From assembly GCA_018389105.1 (NCBI GenBank), contig JACATO010001012.1, positions 410,001 to 474,000 on the forward strand: DNA of 64,000 bases, in the 5' to 3' direction. Below are positions 48,601 through 61,020 of this stretch, one piece after another; the stretch's first letter is position 1, and the number at the start of each line of letters is the position of its first letter. The notes under the pieces were generated by a model that saw only the letters and a list, made by a program, of their open reading frames with translations, had not been told where the DNA came from and ran no database searches. Made by a program: the position numbers and the translations under genes. The DNA comes from Nautilus pompilius (taxonomy: Eukaryota > Mollusca > Cephalopoda > Nautilida > Nautilidae).

Positions 48601-49411
48601 GCTGGTGCAACAGATTGGTTATAGATTAAAAATACTGTTTTGTTTTAGTTATCACTTGATATACGCAAATCGCACTAGCAGTAAAATCCCTAATCTCTAA
48701 TGATATTACATAACTGAATGATTTTGCAGAAATAACTCCAAATTTACCGATCTTTGTGAATGGCGGCGCCCAGGCAGAAAGCGAAACTTGTCCGTGTCAC
48801 AGAATTGGAGATGTAGTCTGCCGAGTCAAGCGCTGGATCACGTGATCAATCCAACAACAAGCCCTCTCGTCTAATCTATACTTTTACTTTTAGTTGAGCA
48901 AGAAGGCGTATTTAACAGGCGATTATTATTTTGCATTTAGTTGTAGGTCTTAGCCGTTTTATTCCATGAGAAGAAAGAGGACGCTTACTTACTAGATGTT
49001 CCAAGGAAATGGTTAATTTAGAAAACTTTTAGTCCCCTGTCTCTCTTCTTTCTGTTCTGAAACGAGACTTGCTCAGTGTCAGTCTGCGGTCAGGTCATTA
49101 CCTCGGGCGTGAGAAAAACAACCAGCAAATCTTATTTATTGCATATTTTTTTGCGAATATAAAATTTCGACCAAAATAAATCTTTTTTTTTTAAGTTTTT
49201 GTTTTATTTTTCGAGAAATGCGATTTGCCAGTCGACGACAAGCACGACCCTTTGAAGTGGATACGACTGAATTAACTAATCTAGTGGTCATTAGAGGCCC
49301 ACAACGAAGCTGCAAAACGTTTTGCAAATTATAATGGCTTTCTCCCTTCTCGTCGTGTCAACCAGTAACTCAGCTGGTGCACCTCGATTTGTATCGATCT
49401 TGAAACACTCA

Positions 49412-49414
<3 letters not shown>
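42666..49414. other. Long stretch without an assignable gene
   Basis: About 6.7 kb, very AT-rich at 43.9-48.5 kb. The only structured item is a 12-bp tandem repeat at 43099, listed separately. I found no exon, RNA gene or transposon remnant that I could support. Confidence 0.4.
43099..43170. repeat. 12-bp tandem repeat, six units
   Basis: Exactly six units of TTTACACGACAT or TTTACATGACAT. Because 12 is a multiple of three the frame repeats as well (FTRHLHDIY), but nothing else suggests coding. Confidence 0.93.

Positions 49415-49462
<48 letters not shown>
49415..49462. repeat. (CT)n microsatellite
   Basis: Twenty-four perfect CT dinucleotides. Confidence 0.95.
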
Positions 49463-49467
<5 letters not shown>

Positions 49468-50204
49468 CGTGAGTCTTATTTTAACTTCCGAACAAGTTGC
49501 TGCATGCATCCGCACTGGTTAAATTAGAAGCCCGACTGGTCACCGGCTTCGACCAGACCACGTGACAGAAAAGGAGGGAAAATCTGCAAAGTACCACCGC
49601 ACTGACTTCGAGATGTCCTATCCTGGTGATAACAAAAGACATGGTATTCTAAGAAAGCTTTGTTTCAAAATAAAACCGCTTATTCGTAAATCTTATTGGC
49701 TACATTGTTTCGTTAGTCGTTGTCATCAAAGCAATAATGCCAGATGCTCTCTTTAGCGCTATAATTTATTATAAGTGAAGACTCTGCACTATTTGTTCTA
49801 TGCGATCATCAGTGTAAGATAACAATGTCTCTGCTCGGTGGACTGCGCCAAACAAAACTGCATTGTTGTATATATGTGCAGATTACTTTCTAAGGTATCT
49901 GAAGTGTACCTTTTCAAGCTTTTATCAGCCCTTTTCTTATAAATCATCGACGGTTCAAAGAACTTTCCCTGATCAGGAGTTATTTAAATACCTTGCCTGT
50001 TTTTGTTGACGGACGTACTTCTGTCACGTCAAAGATTGTCGACAGACACGGCACGAGAACCAGAAGCCTGTAGCCAAGCTGCACGAAGTGGGAACGTCCT
50101 CGCGCATGCGCAGAACCACATTTACATTAAAGCATCGTAACGTAATAGTAGACGTCACAATTAGAAATAGCTAAAATAATGAGGACGGCTGGGCACCAGG
50201 ATAA
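49463..50204. other. No gene seen
   Basis: Unique sequence with no supported feature. Confidence 0.4.
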
Positions 50205-50285
50205 GTATTGTTTTTCAGTGATAGAATAAGCAACAAATGGAATAAGTTTCCGGCGACATTGTTTGATCGTAGTTATACGGTAGAT
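50205..50285 (+). mobile_element. Possible LINE tail (end of a non-LTR reverse transcriptase ORF)
   Basis: The frame FFSDRISNKWNKFPATLFDR resembles the conserved C-terminal end of CR1/Jockey-like LINE ORF2 proteins, where FFSxRVxxxWNxLP is usual. Only about 25 residues match. No reverse-transcriptase core, 3' tail or upstream part is visible, so this is at best a 5'-truncated relic. The frame continues open to 50582. Confidence 0.35.
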
Positions 50286-53149
50286 CATGACAATATTATG
50301 TTAATAGCTACACACACGCGCACAAGCAAGCTGCAACCCACATTTTATCCCACGCATTGCCACTCGTTGACAGCTATGGGCTATGCTGCCCCGTCAGTAC
50401 AGTTCTCGAACAGTGCATCACATTCTCCGAATGGTTCTGTCCAGCTGGTAATAGGCCCGAGCCAGATGGGAAGTGCAGGCCCCACTTCCAACTGCTCGTT
50501 AAGTATTTTTAAAATCAGTGATATATATGTATATATGATTTATGTATGTGTGGGTGTACACTTGTACATTCGGTACATATAGTTTACAGGATGTATGTAC
50601 AAGTAACAGAACAGAATAAAAAGAACGTAACCCCGTGTCTACCAGGTGAATGGGCCCTCTCAAAATCGTAGGCCCATGCCAACTGGCCCTACTGGCCCCG
50701 CCTCTTAACAGGTCTGCCTCTGCTTGCCCAATGATGCCCAACTTACAGCCTATCAGAGTCTGACAGATTATCAGATGTGAGCCACCCTGAAAGTGTTCAT
50801 CTCCCTCCCCCCAGCCGTAGATCCACTTCTGAGGCATTCTACAAGACAGATTCTGTGTCAGGAAGCATGCCATGAAAACGAGGTTCAGTAGATCAGAAGT
50901 GATTGGAACGAGGCTACTAAACCGTCTCCTGCAGATATCATTAAAGAAAAAAAAAGGTGTCTATTTCAAAAGAAAGGATATTTAAATATTTCCTTCGACC
51001 ATCCTCTCCGCAGTCATTAGTTTACAAGCCAGTAAGGAGGAAGGAAATAGGTACTCCTCAGAACCTAAGGGATGACTGACTTCCCTCAGCTTAAAAGTTC
51101 ACGATCGGTTTCCGTTTTCAGTACTTGAAATAATGGAAAACGACGTGAACTAGCCATTCTTACTTTAGTGCCAGCCCTAATGAGAGCTGAACCAGTGATA
51201 ACTGCAGAGGTCGGGGAAGGAAATGACTTCTTTAAAATACAAAAAATATTTTAGAGAACCATTCGGCGATAAACTCCGGAGTCTAAACTGTGCTTCGAGC
51301 TTATTAACAGTAAACGTGTCAGGAAACCCAGGTCTGGATACAAAGCTTCCTCGAGAAGGTCGCTCTCTGCCATCTACAGATGGGTGGAACGACGAGAAGA
51401 TGGCAGCGGAGGGGCGTAAACATTTTTTGTTTACCTCAGAAATAGCAGGGTACTTCAGGTAAAACACTAAATCACGACCAGGAAAGTCGGTCCTCTCTGA
51501 TCAAGCTGGTGACAGGTGTCACGTAGACTGATAAGTTACGAACTTCGAGCTACTGCTTGTAGGTTACTAGAGTTATTCAAGTGAAGTCCGGGCTGTGACC
51601 CGGGGCCGTCCCTACCGGTACCGATTATTTTCCAGCGGATCAGTAAATTCCTACGATGATATTTTTCTGGTATACAAACCTGGTAAACTTGGACACGTTA
51701 CGCTGTTGTATTTTACCCTGAATTTAGCCTATAGCTATAACGAGATCCTTTTCTGGTTTATCGGAGCAGAATTATGCTTATACGCTCATTAATAATCCAA
51801 CCACTCGACATATTTGAGGCCCACTAACTGCAAAAGAAAGCAACATCAGCGAGTCAGTAAAATTTGCTTTTCTAGCTGCTATTTATATTGGCGCAGACCT
51901 GTGTTTAAACACTCTGTTAATTGTGTAAATAGTTGACGTGTGTGCATCGAACTTTTGAGAACTTGGGTGGAGTGAGTGTTATCAGTTGTCTAAGTACCTG
52001 GGAATATAAATCATGGGCTGCTGAAGTACCTGGCCATACACGTCCTGTAATTCAACAAGCATATTGAAAGCGTACGCATTTCCGGTTACGAATCTCCATC
52101 TCGGCTACGGTGGTAGGGATCGTGCCCTTACATAACCAAATGGGGCACAAGCAAAAATCCCTATTAGAACTCTCGGTTTTCAGATGTAAAAAGAAACCGT
52201 GGTCACCCGGGGAAGAAGAACCAAAAGAAATTAAGCCAAGAGATGGGAGTAGTACAACGACCGAGATTCGAACTCGGGCTTTCCGCAGTCTAGTAGGTTA
52301 ACCACTGGACTCCTGCAAAGCTAAATTATTCTAATTTGTTATTTAATTAAGTACTTGGATTTGTGTTATTTGTAAAATTTATTTACGATGATGACACGAA
52401 CTTCTAAAAACAGTATTTTCTCATCTAAGCGTAATATTTGCTCGCAGTCGAAGCCCAGTGGCTGAGCGCCACCCCCCGGGACACGAACCGCTGGTGCGCT
52501 CCATACATTCGTCACGTGTCCGTCCTCCCACCGGTTTTATCTTACGATTTAAACCCCTCAAGCATCTCAGGCACGAGCTCAGCTTTTTACGACCGTCTTA
52601 TAGAGGTTCTTTAATTTAGATCTCCTCCTTCGTTTCTACTGAAGTCTGAAAGAGAAGCAGCTTCAATAATGGCCTTTATTATGAAGGGCGTAAGGTCGAG
52701 CTCCACCCCCAACCACAGGATCCCAAAGTACGAATCACTGCTTCCCCTTAATGGTGAGCATCACGTCTGTGAGCGACGATTTCAAAAACTCAGCACTCGC
52801 TTTATTCGTTAATATTATCTAATTTACTTCCCGGTTATTATTTTTTAAGATGCTGTTATCATTAAGTGAGACATTGTAGAAAACCTATTCTGGTAGTCCA
52901 GGGTTAGGGTTTGCGGCCTATCCCAAACTTTCGGACCTAGTCACGTGCCTACATATTCGCTGTATGAAGGGCCAGGGCTATCGCGGCACCATCTGCTGGG
53001 GGCGCCCCCAAACGGAGAGAAACAAACTTAATAAATAAATTTAAAAAAAGGAAATGTAAAAATTATCTGATCTGCAATTAAAATGTTCAGGGTGCGATTC
53101 TTACTATTGTGGCGAGAGACAGGAGAGCGTCACGGAGATCAGCTGGGTC
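50286..53149. other. No assignable gene apart from a tRNA-like fragment
   Basis: The first part (50.34-50.51 kb) is a GC-richer open frame (MGYAAPSVQFSNSASHSPNG onward), protein-like but not recognised. The remainder is unique sequence. The tRNA-like fragment at 52.25 kb is listed separately. Confidence 0.3.
52249..52316 (-). tRNA. tRNA-like sequence (pseudo-tRNA or SINE head)
   Basis: On the minus strand GCAGGAGTCCAGTGGTTAAC gives a D-arm/A box, and CCGAGTTCGAATCTCGG gives a perfect five-base-pair T arm with the TTCGAAT loop. The acceptor halves (GCAGGAG and TCGTTGT) pair only partly and with wobbles. No proper anticodon stem can be drawn around ACTGCGGA. This suits a degenerate tRNA gene or the head of a tRNA-derived SINE, not a working tRNA. 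No isotype is proposed. Confidence 0.4.
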
Positions 53150-53550
53150 GTATCACACACACACAGAGACACACGCACACACACACAGACACACACACAG
53201 ACACAGACATACACACACAGAGACACAAACACACACACACAGACAGACACATACATAGACACACACACAGACAGACACAAACAGACATAGACAGACACAT
53301 ACTCAGACACACACACAGACACACAAGACATACACACACAGAGACACACACACACACACATACACACACACAGACACACAAGACATACACACACACACAG
53401 AGAGACACACAGCGAGACAGACACACAGACAGACACACACATAGACACACACACAGACACACACACACACACACAGAGACACACACACAGACACACACAG
53501 AGACACACACACAGACACAAACACACACAGATACACGCGCGCGTGCGCGC
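53150..53550. repeat. (CA)n compound repeat
   Basis: About 400 bases of (CA)n broken by AGACACA, GAGACACA and TACACA variants, ending with CGCGCGTGCGCGCACACA. All frames remain open and give artefactual His/Thr or Cys/Val proteins. Alternating purine-pyrimidine, so Z-DNA-prone, like the block at 40.1 kb but in the opposite sense. Confidence 0.95.
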
Positions 53551-56500
53551 ACACAAATCTCTACAAAAATGTTTCTGTAAACGGCGTCGAGAAGTAACTT
53601 ATGTTACCTTTACTTTGACAAAAATTTCGTTGCTTCCACATTTTTCTGTAAGGAAATAACCAATCGAAGAGTTCCATCTGAAAGCGGAAATCCTTTCAAA
53701 GGTTAATAATCAGTGTCATGAGAAAAATTACATTTAACTGCTTCACCAAAATAATGGAGAAATTGCAGAGACATCACGATTTTGACGCTTTGTCCTCCTG
53801 CTGAGAATAAAAAGAAAAACTTATACATTCTTTTCTTCTTTTTTAGAAAAATAGTATCTCGTTTGAAACTTTATTGCATGAGTTCTATTTCATTTAAAAG
53901 TTCTTTTCCTTTAATCATAGTTACTTATCCAAATAAATAAAGCCATTTATTTCAGTTCGTGAAAAGCTCTGTTCATGTGATAAATCATGGAAACTACAGG
54001 CTGACTGACCGACTACAGAAAAAAGTACAATTTTATATTTAATAGACGAAATCTAATATTTGTCCCTTCCACGGATTCCAGTTAGAGCTCGGCGTGGAAT
54101 CAGTAAGACTCTACTTAAATCAGAGCGGAGCACTTACGGTATGTAATGTTTCAGGTCTTCTTTTGGTTAGAACTTTCAAAGTGAACTGGACGCATGTCAT
54201 TTATTTCATTATCGCCCACATTATCTAACTATTTGATTAAGGTTTTGCAATTTTTTTTAATACACTTTTTCGCGTTATAAAAATGATCTGGTTGCATTGT
54301 TACAGTGCAGAACGTAAGTGTTGGTTTTTCCTTCCTTTATCTAAAAAAATAAGTCAATTACAGGAAATAATCACCGTTCTTCCTGCAGCATAAATATAGT
54401 GACGACGCAGCCGCAGGCGTTATCTCTAATTGGAGAGCACCTCTGTAACCTCAAAATGTAATAGCTGCAGTTATCTCCCCCTGACTACGTTTGTGATTTT
54501 CGTAAAAAATTACTCGTTTTTTTAGAAAAATCAGAAAAAGTTAACTTTCAAAACATACCAAAGGACTGAAAAAAATATAGATTTACCCAGTTTGGCGACC
54601 AGACTACCAGGTAAAGGTGTCAGAAAGAAAGAACCACTGGTAGCTGTCGACTAATGGCGTGAGCTGAGCCACTGCGCCGCCAGTGTCGCTCCCAGTTATT
54701 GTCTCTTTCGTACATGGAGGCGAATGGCGAAGAATGACACGTTAAGCATCACTCCAACAGATGGAGCGCTTGTTTCGCGCAGATCGTTCACTACCCGTCA
54801 GTTGCTTTATTTATAAATCTTTATCCGGATAAACTGCAAACTTTGGGTGTGAGAGCCTGAGTTTAAAGATGCAGTCGACTTCGGTTACGAAGGGCACACA
54901 CGTGACCGACGGAGTCCATAATTAAACGAAGTCAATACGTTACATCACAGCCCCCTAAATTACGGCTTTTTTGGTCGGTATAAAATCTCCCAACTAGCCC
55001 CTTCTAAAGCTTTCCACCTTCTGGCTAAAATAAAGGGGCCCAGAGGCTGGGGTTCCAAACGGTACAGAGGAAGAATAGAGTGGCTAAGCGCGCACACAAC
55101 GGATGCGCGTGAGGAGTAACACCGGTACGAGGAGCCAGCAGCATTTAGATAGTGGACGGTAACTAACGAGGTCAGCTCCCCATCCCAACTATTCAGAAGC
55201 GGCTCGCGGCATCTGGCGATTCGATTAGGCCAGCTAGCGTTCGCAGACCCTGCTATCGGTGGGTGGTACGACACCAACTGGACGCCTGCCTCCCTAATCA
55301 CTGTCGGCGTACGGACTGTGGAATATTCGCCTTCGTTTGCCTGCTGTCTTCGCACTGGATGGCACGAACCTTGCTTACGGATTGCAAGGTAATTCAGTAA
55401 GCTGGTGGGATTGTAATCGTAACTTTGAGTGTTTGCCGCGCTGTAGCTACTTTTCCAGATCTGCTTCTCCGGAACTGGGCGACATCCCGTCCTTTGTATT
55501 GGATAACCCCGGAGATCGGCTGCGCACTGCCCCTTATATCCCAGAACCTAGCATCTTTATTCTCTTTCGTCGTCTTCATTCTACAGGTTTCCAGTCGCTA
55601 AACTTAGCGTGGCCGCACATTTTCGTGCCATTTTTTAGTGTTGTTGTCGAAGAAAAGAGACGGTTTCCAGTGCGATAATCAGCGGGCAGACGCGGACGCG
55701 GTCGAAAACAAGGAGGCAAATAGAGGACTGCAGGCCGACAGCTCACTGATTAACTTAACTGGACCCGTGAATGCAGTCACTGAAGAAAAATGAGGGAAGA
55801 GCATCCTTTCCTTGAACAAATGGTTATTTTGCTCCGAAAGCCAGAATGAAAATTCAGCGAGGAGCTTTCAGTGGATAATCAGACAACGGAATATGTAGAA
55901 TCTGGAAATGCGATAGAAAACACCGACGTTTCACCGGACAGACAAAAAGAAATCATGTAGAACTGACTACATAGTAACCTGCTGATGTGTCTGTTTCTTC
56001 CCAAGAAGCTCGCAGAAGAAGGCATGAATTCTGTCTGGCTTTGTGAGACACTAAATAAAGCGCTTTTGTTTTCGCTGCTTCTATGAAGCATTCGATTTGC
56101 GACTTCTAAAATTTCTAAATGATGAAGGCTTCGTGTATCTTCAGTGGCCGCTGCAATTGAAAGATAAGCAAGGGAAAAGTTTGAATTACACGGAAAATCT
56201 AAAACACACTGTAAAACAGATTTTCCTCGCTCTCGCGAACATCCCGTGGAGAGTATCTCAACAAAGCAAAAGTCTCAAGATCAAAGGAAAGACCAATATG
56301 CCCTTAAGAAAATAGTTGAGGGCTGGCTTTCTTTACAGAGAACCTCAGAAGGCTCACCAAACTATTACAAACTGCTACAACTTGGTACAGAAGAGGACAA
56401 CAGCTTTCATGTCCGCAGCATTCAAAGTCATATACAAATCGTGACGATAAAAAAGACATCTCGCGTCTCCAGTAAAAGAAACTTTGCGAATTTGTCTTAT

Positions 56501-57007
56501 TACGCCACAATTGTTTGTGGAACCACGGTTACCAGCAGAGAAGAACAGGTACGTAGATAAAAATGCAATTTATCAAAAAGTACCTAGTTTCCATGATGTC
56601 CCTTCTACAACAGTAGAAACAACTTTGATTTAGATAGAAGATGCTCTTCTTGTTAGACGCAGTTTGCTGCTTAATGTTCTTCGTGGTCGCTGCCTTGATG
56701 GAGCCGAAAGGACATCGTGCAGCAACCACTGGATTTTGGAGGCCTGCGCTGCAATTTTATTCCGCAGTTTAGAAACTACGAGGAACAAAGATGGAAGATT
56801 TTAAGACGAAGAACTTTGATTAAAGCAATCCGAGAACAATGTGTTCCACACGCTGGCGTGTGAAGTCGGAAGCACTTGAGAGAAATGTGGAAATGTCGGT
56901 TGTTGGGGGCTGTTTTTGAATCAAATAACCCCCAAAAAAGATATTGACGGAGAATCGGCCTCAAAAGCTCGCGTGCTCTACGTGATCATCAGATGTAGAA
57001 GGGGAAT
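53551..57007. other. No assignable gene
   Basis: Unique sequence. ORFs at 54960-55355 (minus) and 56246-56560 (plus) match no family I recognise. The latter is followed within its frame by CAG|GTACGT, a strong splice-donor look-alike at about 56549, but no matching acceptor or second exon is seen. Confidence 0.35.
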
Positions 57008-57084
57008 AAGTATCGTACCGTTCTGAGGCGCCCCCAATCAATCATTAAGTATCGTACCGTTCTGAGGCGCCCCCAATCAATCAT
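57008..57084. repeat. 39-bp tandem duplication
   Basis: Two almost identical copies, starting at 57008 and 57047, of a unit that begins AAGTATCGTACCGTTCTGAG and ends CCCCCAATCAATCAT. Near-identity shows a recent local duplication. Confidence 0.95.
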
Positions 57085-58900
57085 AGAACCCCAAGGAGCG
57101 TCTAAGTTGTGAATTGGGGAACAAAGCGAGCAGTAGAGACCCTGATTAGATACCTACAAACATCGAGAACCGGAAAACGTTTAATCAAAACCCAGAACGA
57201 GGCAATAAATAAAAATATAATTTATTTGGGGGCCTTCAGCGCCACGAACGGGAAAGGTACCGCACTGACTTGCGAATTTTGTTGACACTTCTGGGCCAGA
57301 TATTTTCGCTTGGTGATGTAACCCTTTCGGAACTGTGTGGACGCTTTGATCGAAGAGAACGGTCACTACACGCTCTGCAATTTGTTGCTGAAATCAGAAA
57401 ATTTTTTTAAAGTTTTTCTTCAAGGGGGAGACTACCCGACAGGGGAGGGAAACCTCGATCCAGGAGGTCTCACACTACTTCCCTGACGTCTCGCTCCGCA
57501 ACTCCAGTCTACGTCATCTTAAAATTTGCATATCCCCACACTTTCAAAACCGTGGCGTTGCTCTTGGTAGTAAGTAAACCAGCATCAAAATGAAAATGAT
57601 GCGCAATTTTTTTCCTTGGTGGAAGAAGCCAGAATGGAAATCTCGCCACCTCGTATCGACTGAATTAAACTAAATATTTTCCACGTTACCCACCGCCATT
57701 AAACCACGGGTTCTCGGGGTTCGGACTGTCAGAATGTATTTTCTTTACCAATTAATAATAAATTATTTTTGAGCGGCAGTTTGTTGTCGGTTTTCCTCCC
57801 TCCCCGTCCTACCAGTTTTCGTAACTGTCAGAGCTCTATCTATTTCTGACGAACAGCAGCCATGATCTGCCAGTCCCACATCCGGTTGATTTTAGGCCAC
57901 GCCTGATCGTCTCTCTTTGCTAGGATCCTTTGTTCGCATTCTAAGATTGCAGGAAAGTTCTGTTGCACCCTCTCATCTCAGGATAACACGGATTTTTTTT
58001 TTTTTTTTACAACAGGCTTCCCAGGTCGCTTTTAACCCTCTTATTCGAATTCCGACCTTCCTGTTACTGTGAGCTCTCGTTTACGTCTATTACACTTCAC
58101 ATCGTCATAACGCTAGAGTCACTACTAGAAAAAGTATGCACATAAAAAACTGTTCCTTTCTAGCTGTGAGTTCATGCCCCAGACTGGAAAACGTCCAAAA
58201 ACAACGTAGGATATTAAAAAAAAATTTTTTTTAAGGAAATCTTAATCTTGGAGGAACCATTGTAGGATCACAATAATCCCAAATATAATAGAAGGGTTAA
58301 TCGACAGTTTTGCGTTCTTCCTCCTGTAAAAAAGAGATAAGTTAATAAAGTACTTACACGTTAGAGCATTGATTTCCCACAAACCTACGAATTTAGGTGA
58401 AAGTATCACATGACTTCCAAAACTTTTCGCCCTCTAGCTGTAAAGTGGAACACTGCCAGAGGACAATCAAAATACGCCAGCAATAGGGAAAAGAAAGATG
58501 TGGTTTCAATTAATGACCTACATTTGGTGCCTCGGACAACTGATATTACTTAGGCAAAATTTACTTGATAGGTCCAGATGTGGAGAAACCGCGTATGCAA
58601 TGAGTCAATTATTTAACTTATAAAAAACAAAGCACGAGTGTTCAAACTTCGTAGTTACTACGGTTACGGATAAAAATAAATAAGTAACGATTGTACTTCC
58701 CCAAACAAACCTGTTTTTGCTTAGTTAAATGTGTTCTGTATGGTGCAAAGTGGATCAACTAAAGATGGAGCAAAGTTGGTCACGTCTTTCTTAGCATAAT
58801 GGGTCATAATTCTTGGAAAGAGTAAATTAATTATCGTTTAAACGTAATTTTCCAATATTTGCCGAAGTGTTTTAAAAAATGTTGGTTCTAGCATGCAAGG
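57085..58900. other. No gene seen
   Basis: Unique sequence with a poly-T run near 57.99 kb and no supported feature. Confidence 0.4.
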
Positions 58901-58901
58901 T

Positions 58902-58967
<66 letters not shown>
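58901..58967. repeat. (CT)n(CA)n compound microsatellite
   Basis: About 25 CT units with one break, followed by about eight CA units. Confidence 0.95.
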
Positions 58968-60940
58968 AACAAGAAGTTTTTAGACTCATAGACAAAAACA
59001 TTCACACGCATGACAAAATCTGACACTTTTAAATCTTTCAAAAAGCTAAATTATCCAAACGTTGAAGACGATTCCGATTTGAAGTATCTTTCGGTGTCAG
59101 AACTGCTAAAAGTAATTATAAATTCCTAGCGGTGGCATTTATTCAGTTGTACTTCACTTGAGAACTTGTTTGTCCTCGTCACGTATCCGATTCCAAAAGT
59201 GAAGGGAAAAGGGCGGTTAGTTAAATTAACTTCCAGACCACGAGAAAGTTACCAACTTTGATAGAATCAGCGATGATTATAAATACCTCGAAGGCCTAAG
59301 TTCCACACATTAGTGTAACAAGCGTTCTGGCTCAGACTTTTGCTTATAACTCGATTGTTTATTTTATTCTATGAACCAAGATACAAACAATCAGTCGGTG
59401 CACTATTTGTTTGTTCCATTCCCAGTCGGTGAGATATCTCGAGCAGATTAGGTTCTTTTGGCACTGAAATGTCAGAAGTATTATATATCATCTTAAGAAA
59501 AACAACGCGTGTTTCGCAAAACTTAATCTTCAAAAATTTTAATTTTTTTTATTTCAGTTGTATCATCTTTTGATTTATACATTAAAATCGTTGGAGATGC
59601 ACCCATTCTGCTGGAACATGTCTGGAAAAAAACTGACTTTGGCCATGGACCATTAGGTCATAGGTCACATATACCGTGTATATATGTGTGTACAGTATAT
59701 ATACATTTCCCCTACTTAAGTATAATTATTTGTCCTCTTTATTAAGACAGGCAAGAAGTGAACTAAATAGTCGAAATGGTAAAAACGAATGGCAACCACG
59801 GTAATCCCTGGTTGCATCTCGCTCTGTTTATTATCAAATATCAGCAGAGGAGAAATAAGATGAGGAGGAGATGCGAGCTGCTGCGTCGGGGACCTCACTT
59901 CAGCTAGAATGGCTCCCTGCGTCCTTATAACAATTTAAAAAGCTAAACCTTTCGTTATAAGATCCCAAAAGCATTTAATAAACATTCGCTCTTTTTTTTT
60001 AAATAATATTTTGCCATGTAAACAGGACATTGTGTTTACGTCATAAATTCGTCGAAAATAGACCGGCTCAAAACAAAGCGACCACATGATTAATCATAAA
60101 CCACATTTCAAGCTCTGGGCGTAGTAGACAGCGCCACCGAAACCAGTCACGTGAGCGACTCTGTCACCGACGTGCAGTGCGATAACCCGGTAACCTCCAC
60201 CATAAAAAATTCTTGTAAAAAGACTGATCCAGGGGACCTCCGAACCGCTTTTTAAAGGCGTACAAAAGTACAGCGTAGGTTTTCTTCTTGACTGCGATTT
60301 TCCTATATGTCAGGATATCTGTGATGATTTAATAAATCGCCTTCCACCTGCCTCTCTTATACGAGTCCTTAACGATTAACGTGCGCGACCAGTTTGGTAT
60401 CACGTGACACTGTTGCTAGAAAGTCGGGTCGTTTCCGCTCTCCCGCGATTGGCCGACCGACCAATTTGCCTCCATGTTTCCGCTTTATTTCTGGCCGCAC
60501 TGATCAAGTGTTTATCACCCCCTGTTATGGTTTCCCAGTAATTACCTAGATGCATATTATACCGATGTGGAAATTATGGCTTTGAGTAAATACATCTGTT
60601 ATCTGTTGCTGCTTAAAGAATGGAAATAGATATCCTCTCTCTCTCATCTTACAACACCTCCCCCAAAACCCTGCTTACCATCAGCACCAGCAAAGGTAAA
60701 ACCTTCACTACTAGAATTAACTTCGAAAAAGTGCTGAGACAGCGTCAGAAGAGTCTTTAAACGTCTTAAAATAGATTCCATTAATAAGCGCGGAGGAAAC
60801 TGCAGATGGAGCTGGTTCCTGGCTCGGTAAATCTGAACAATGGAAGTCCTAGGTTCTTGGTTACCGCCTGATGCGCAGTACGTCGTTAGAGAAAAACTAG
60901 AAAAACCATTATCACAGACTGTAACGGTGGAGAACAAGTT
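58968..60940. other. No gene seen
   Basis: Unique sequence; small ORFs only. Confidence 0.4.
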
Positions 60941-61020
60941 GGAGAGAGAGATGGCGAGAGAGAGAGAGAGGAGAGAGAGAGGAGAGAGAGGAGAGAGAGA
61001 GAGAGAGAGAGAGAGGGAGG
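60941..61020. repeat. (GA)n microsatellite, interrupted
   Basis: About 80 bases of GA repeats with GG and TGGC interruptions. Unlike the arrays at 18.2 and 21.5 kb it contains no TGACGTCA. Confidence 0.92.

Noticed and set aside
53083-53580. Several ORFs of 80-165 codons across the CA block
   Set aside because: Same cause: repetitive sequence without stop codons on either strand.
54960-55355. 131-codon minus-strand ORF
   Set aside because: Unrecognised sequence without supporting signals; likely a chance frame in a GC-richer segment.
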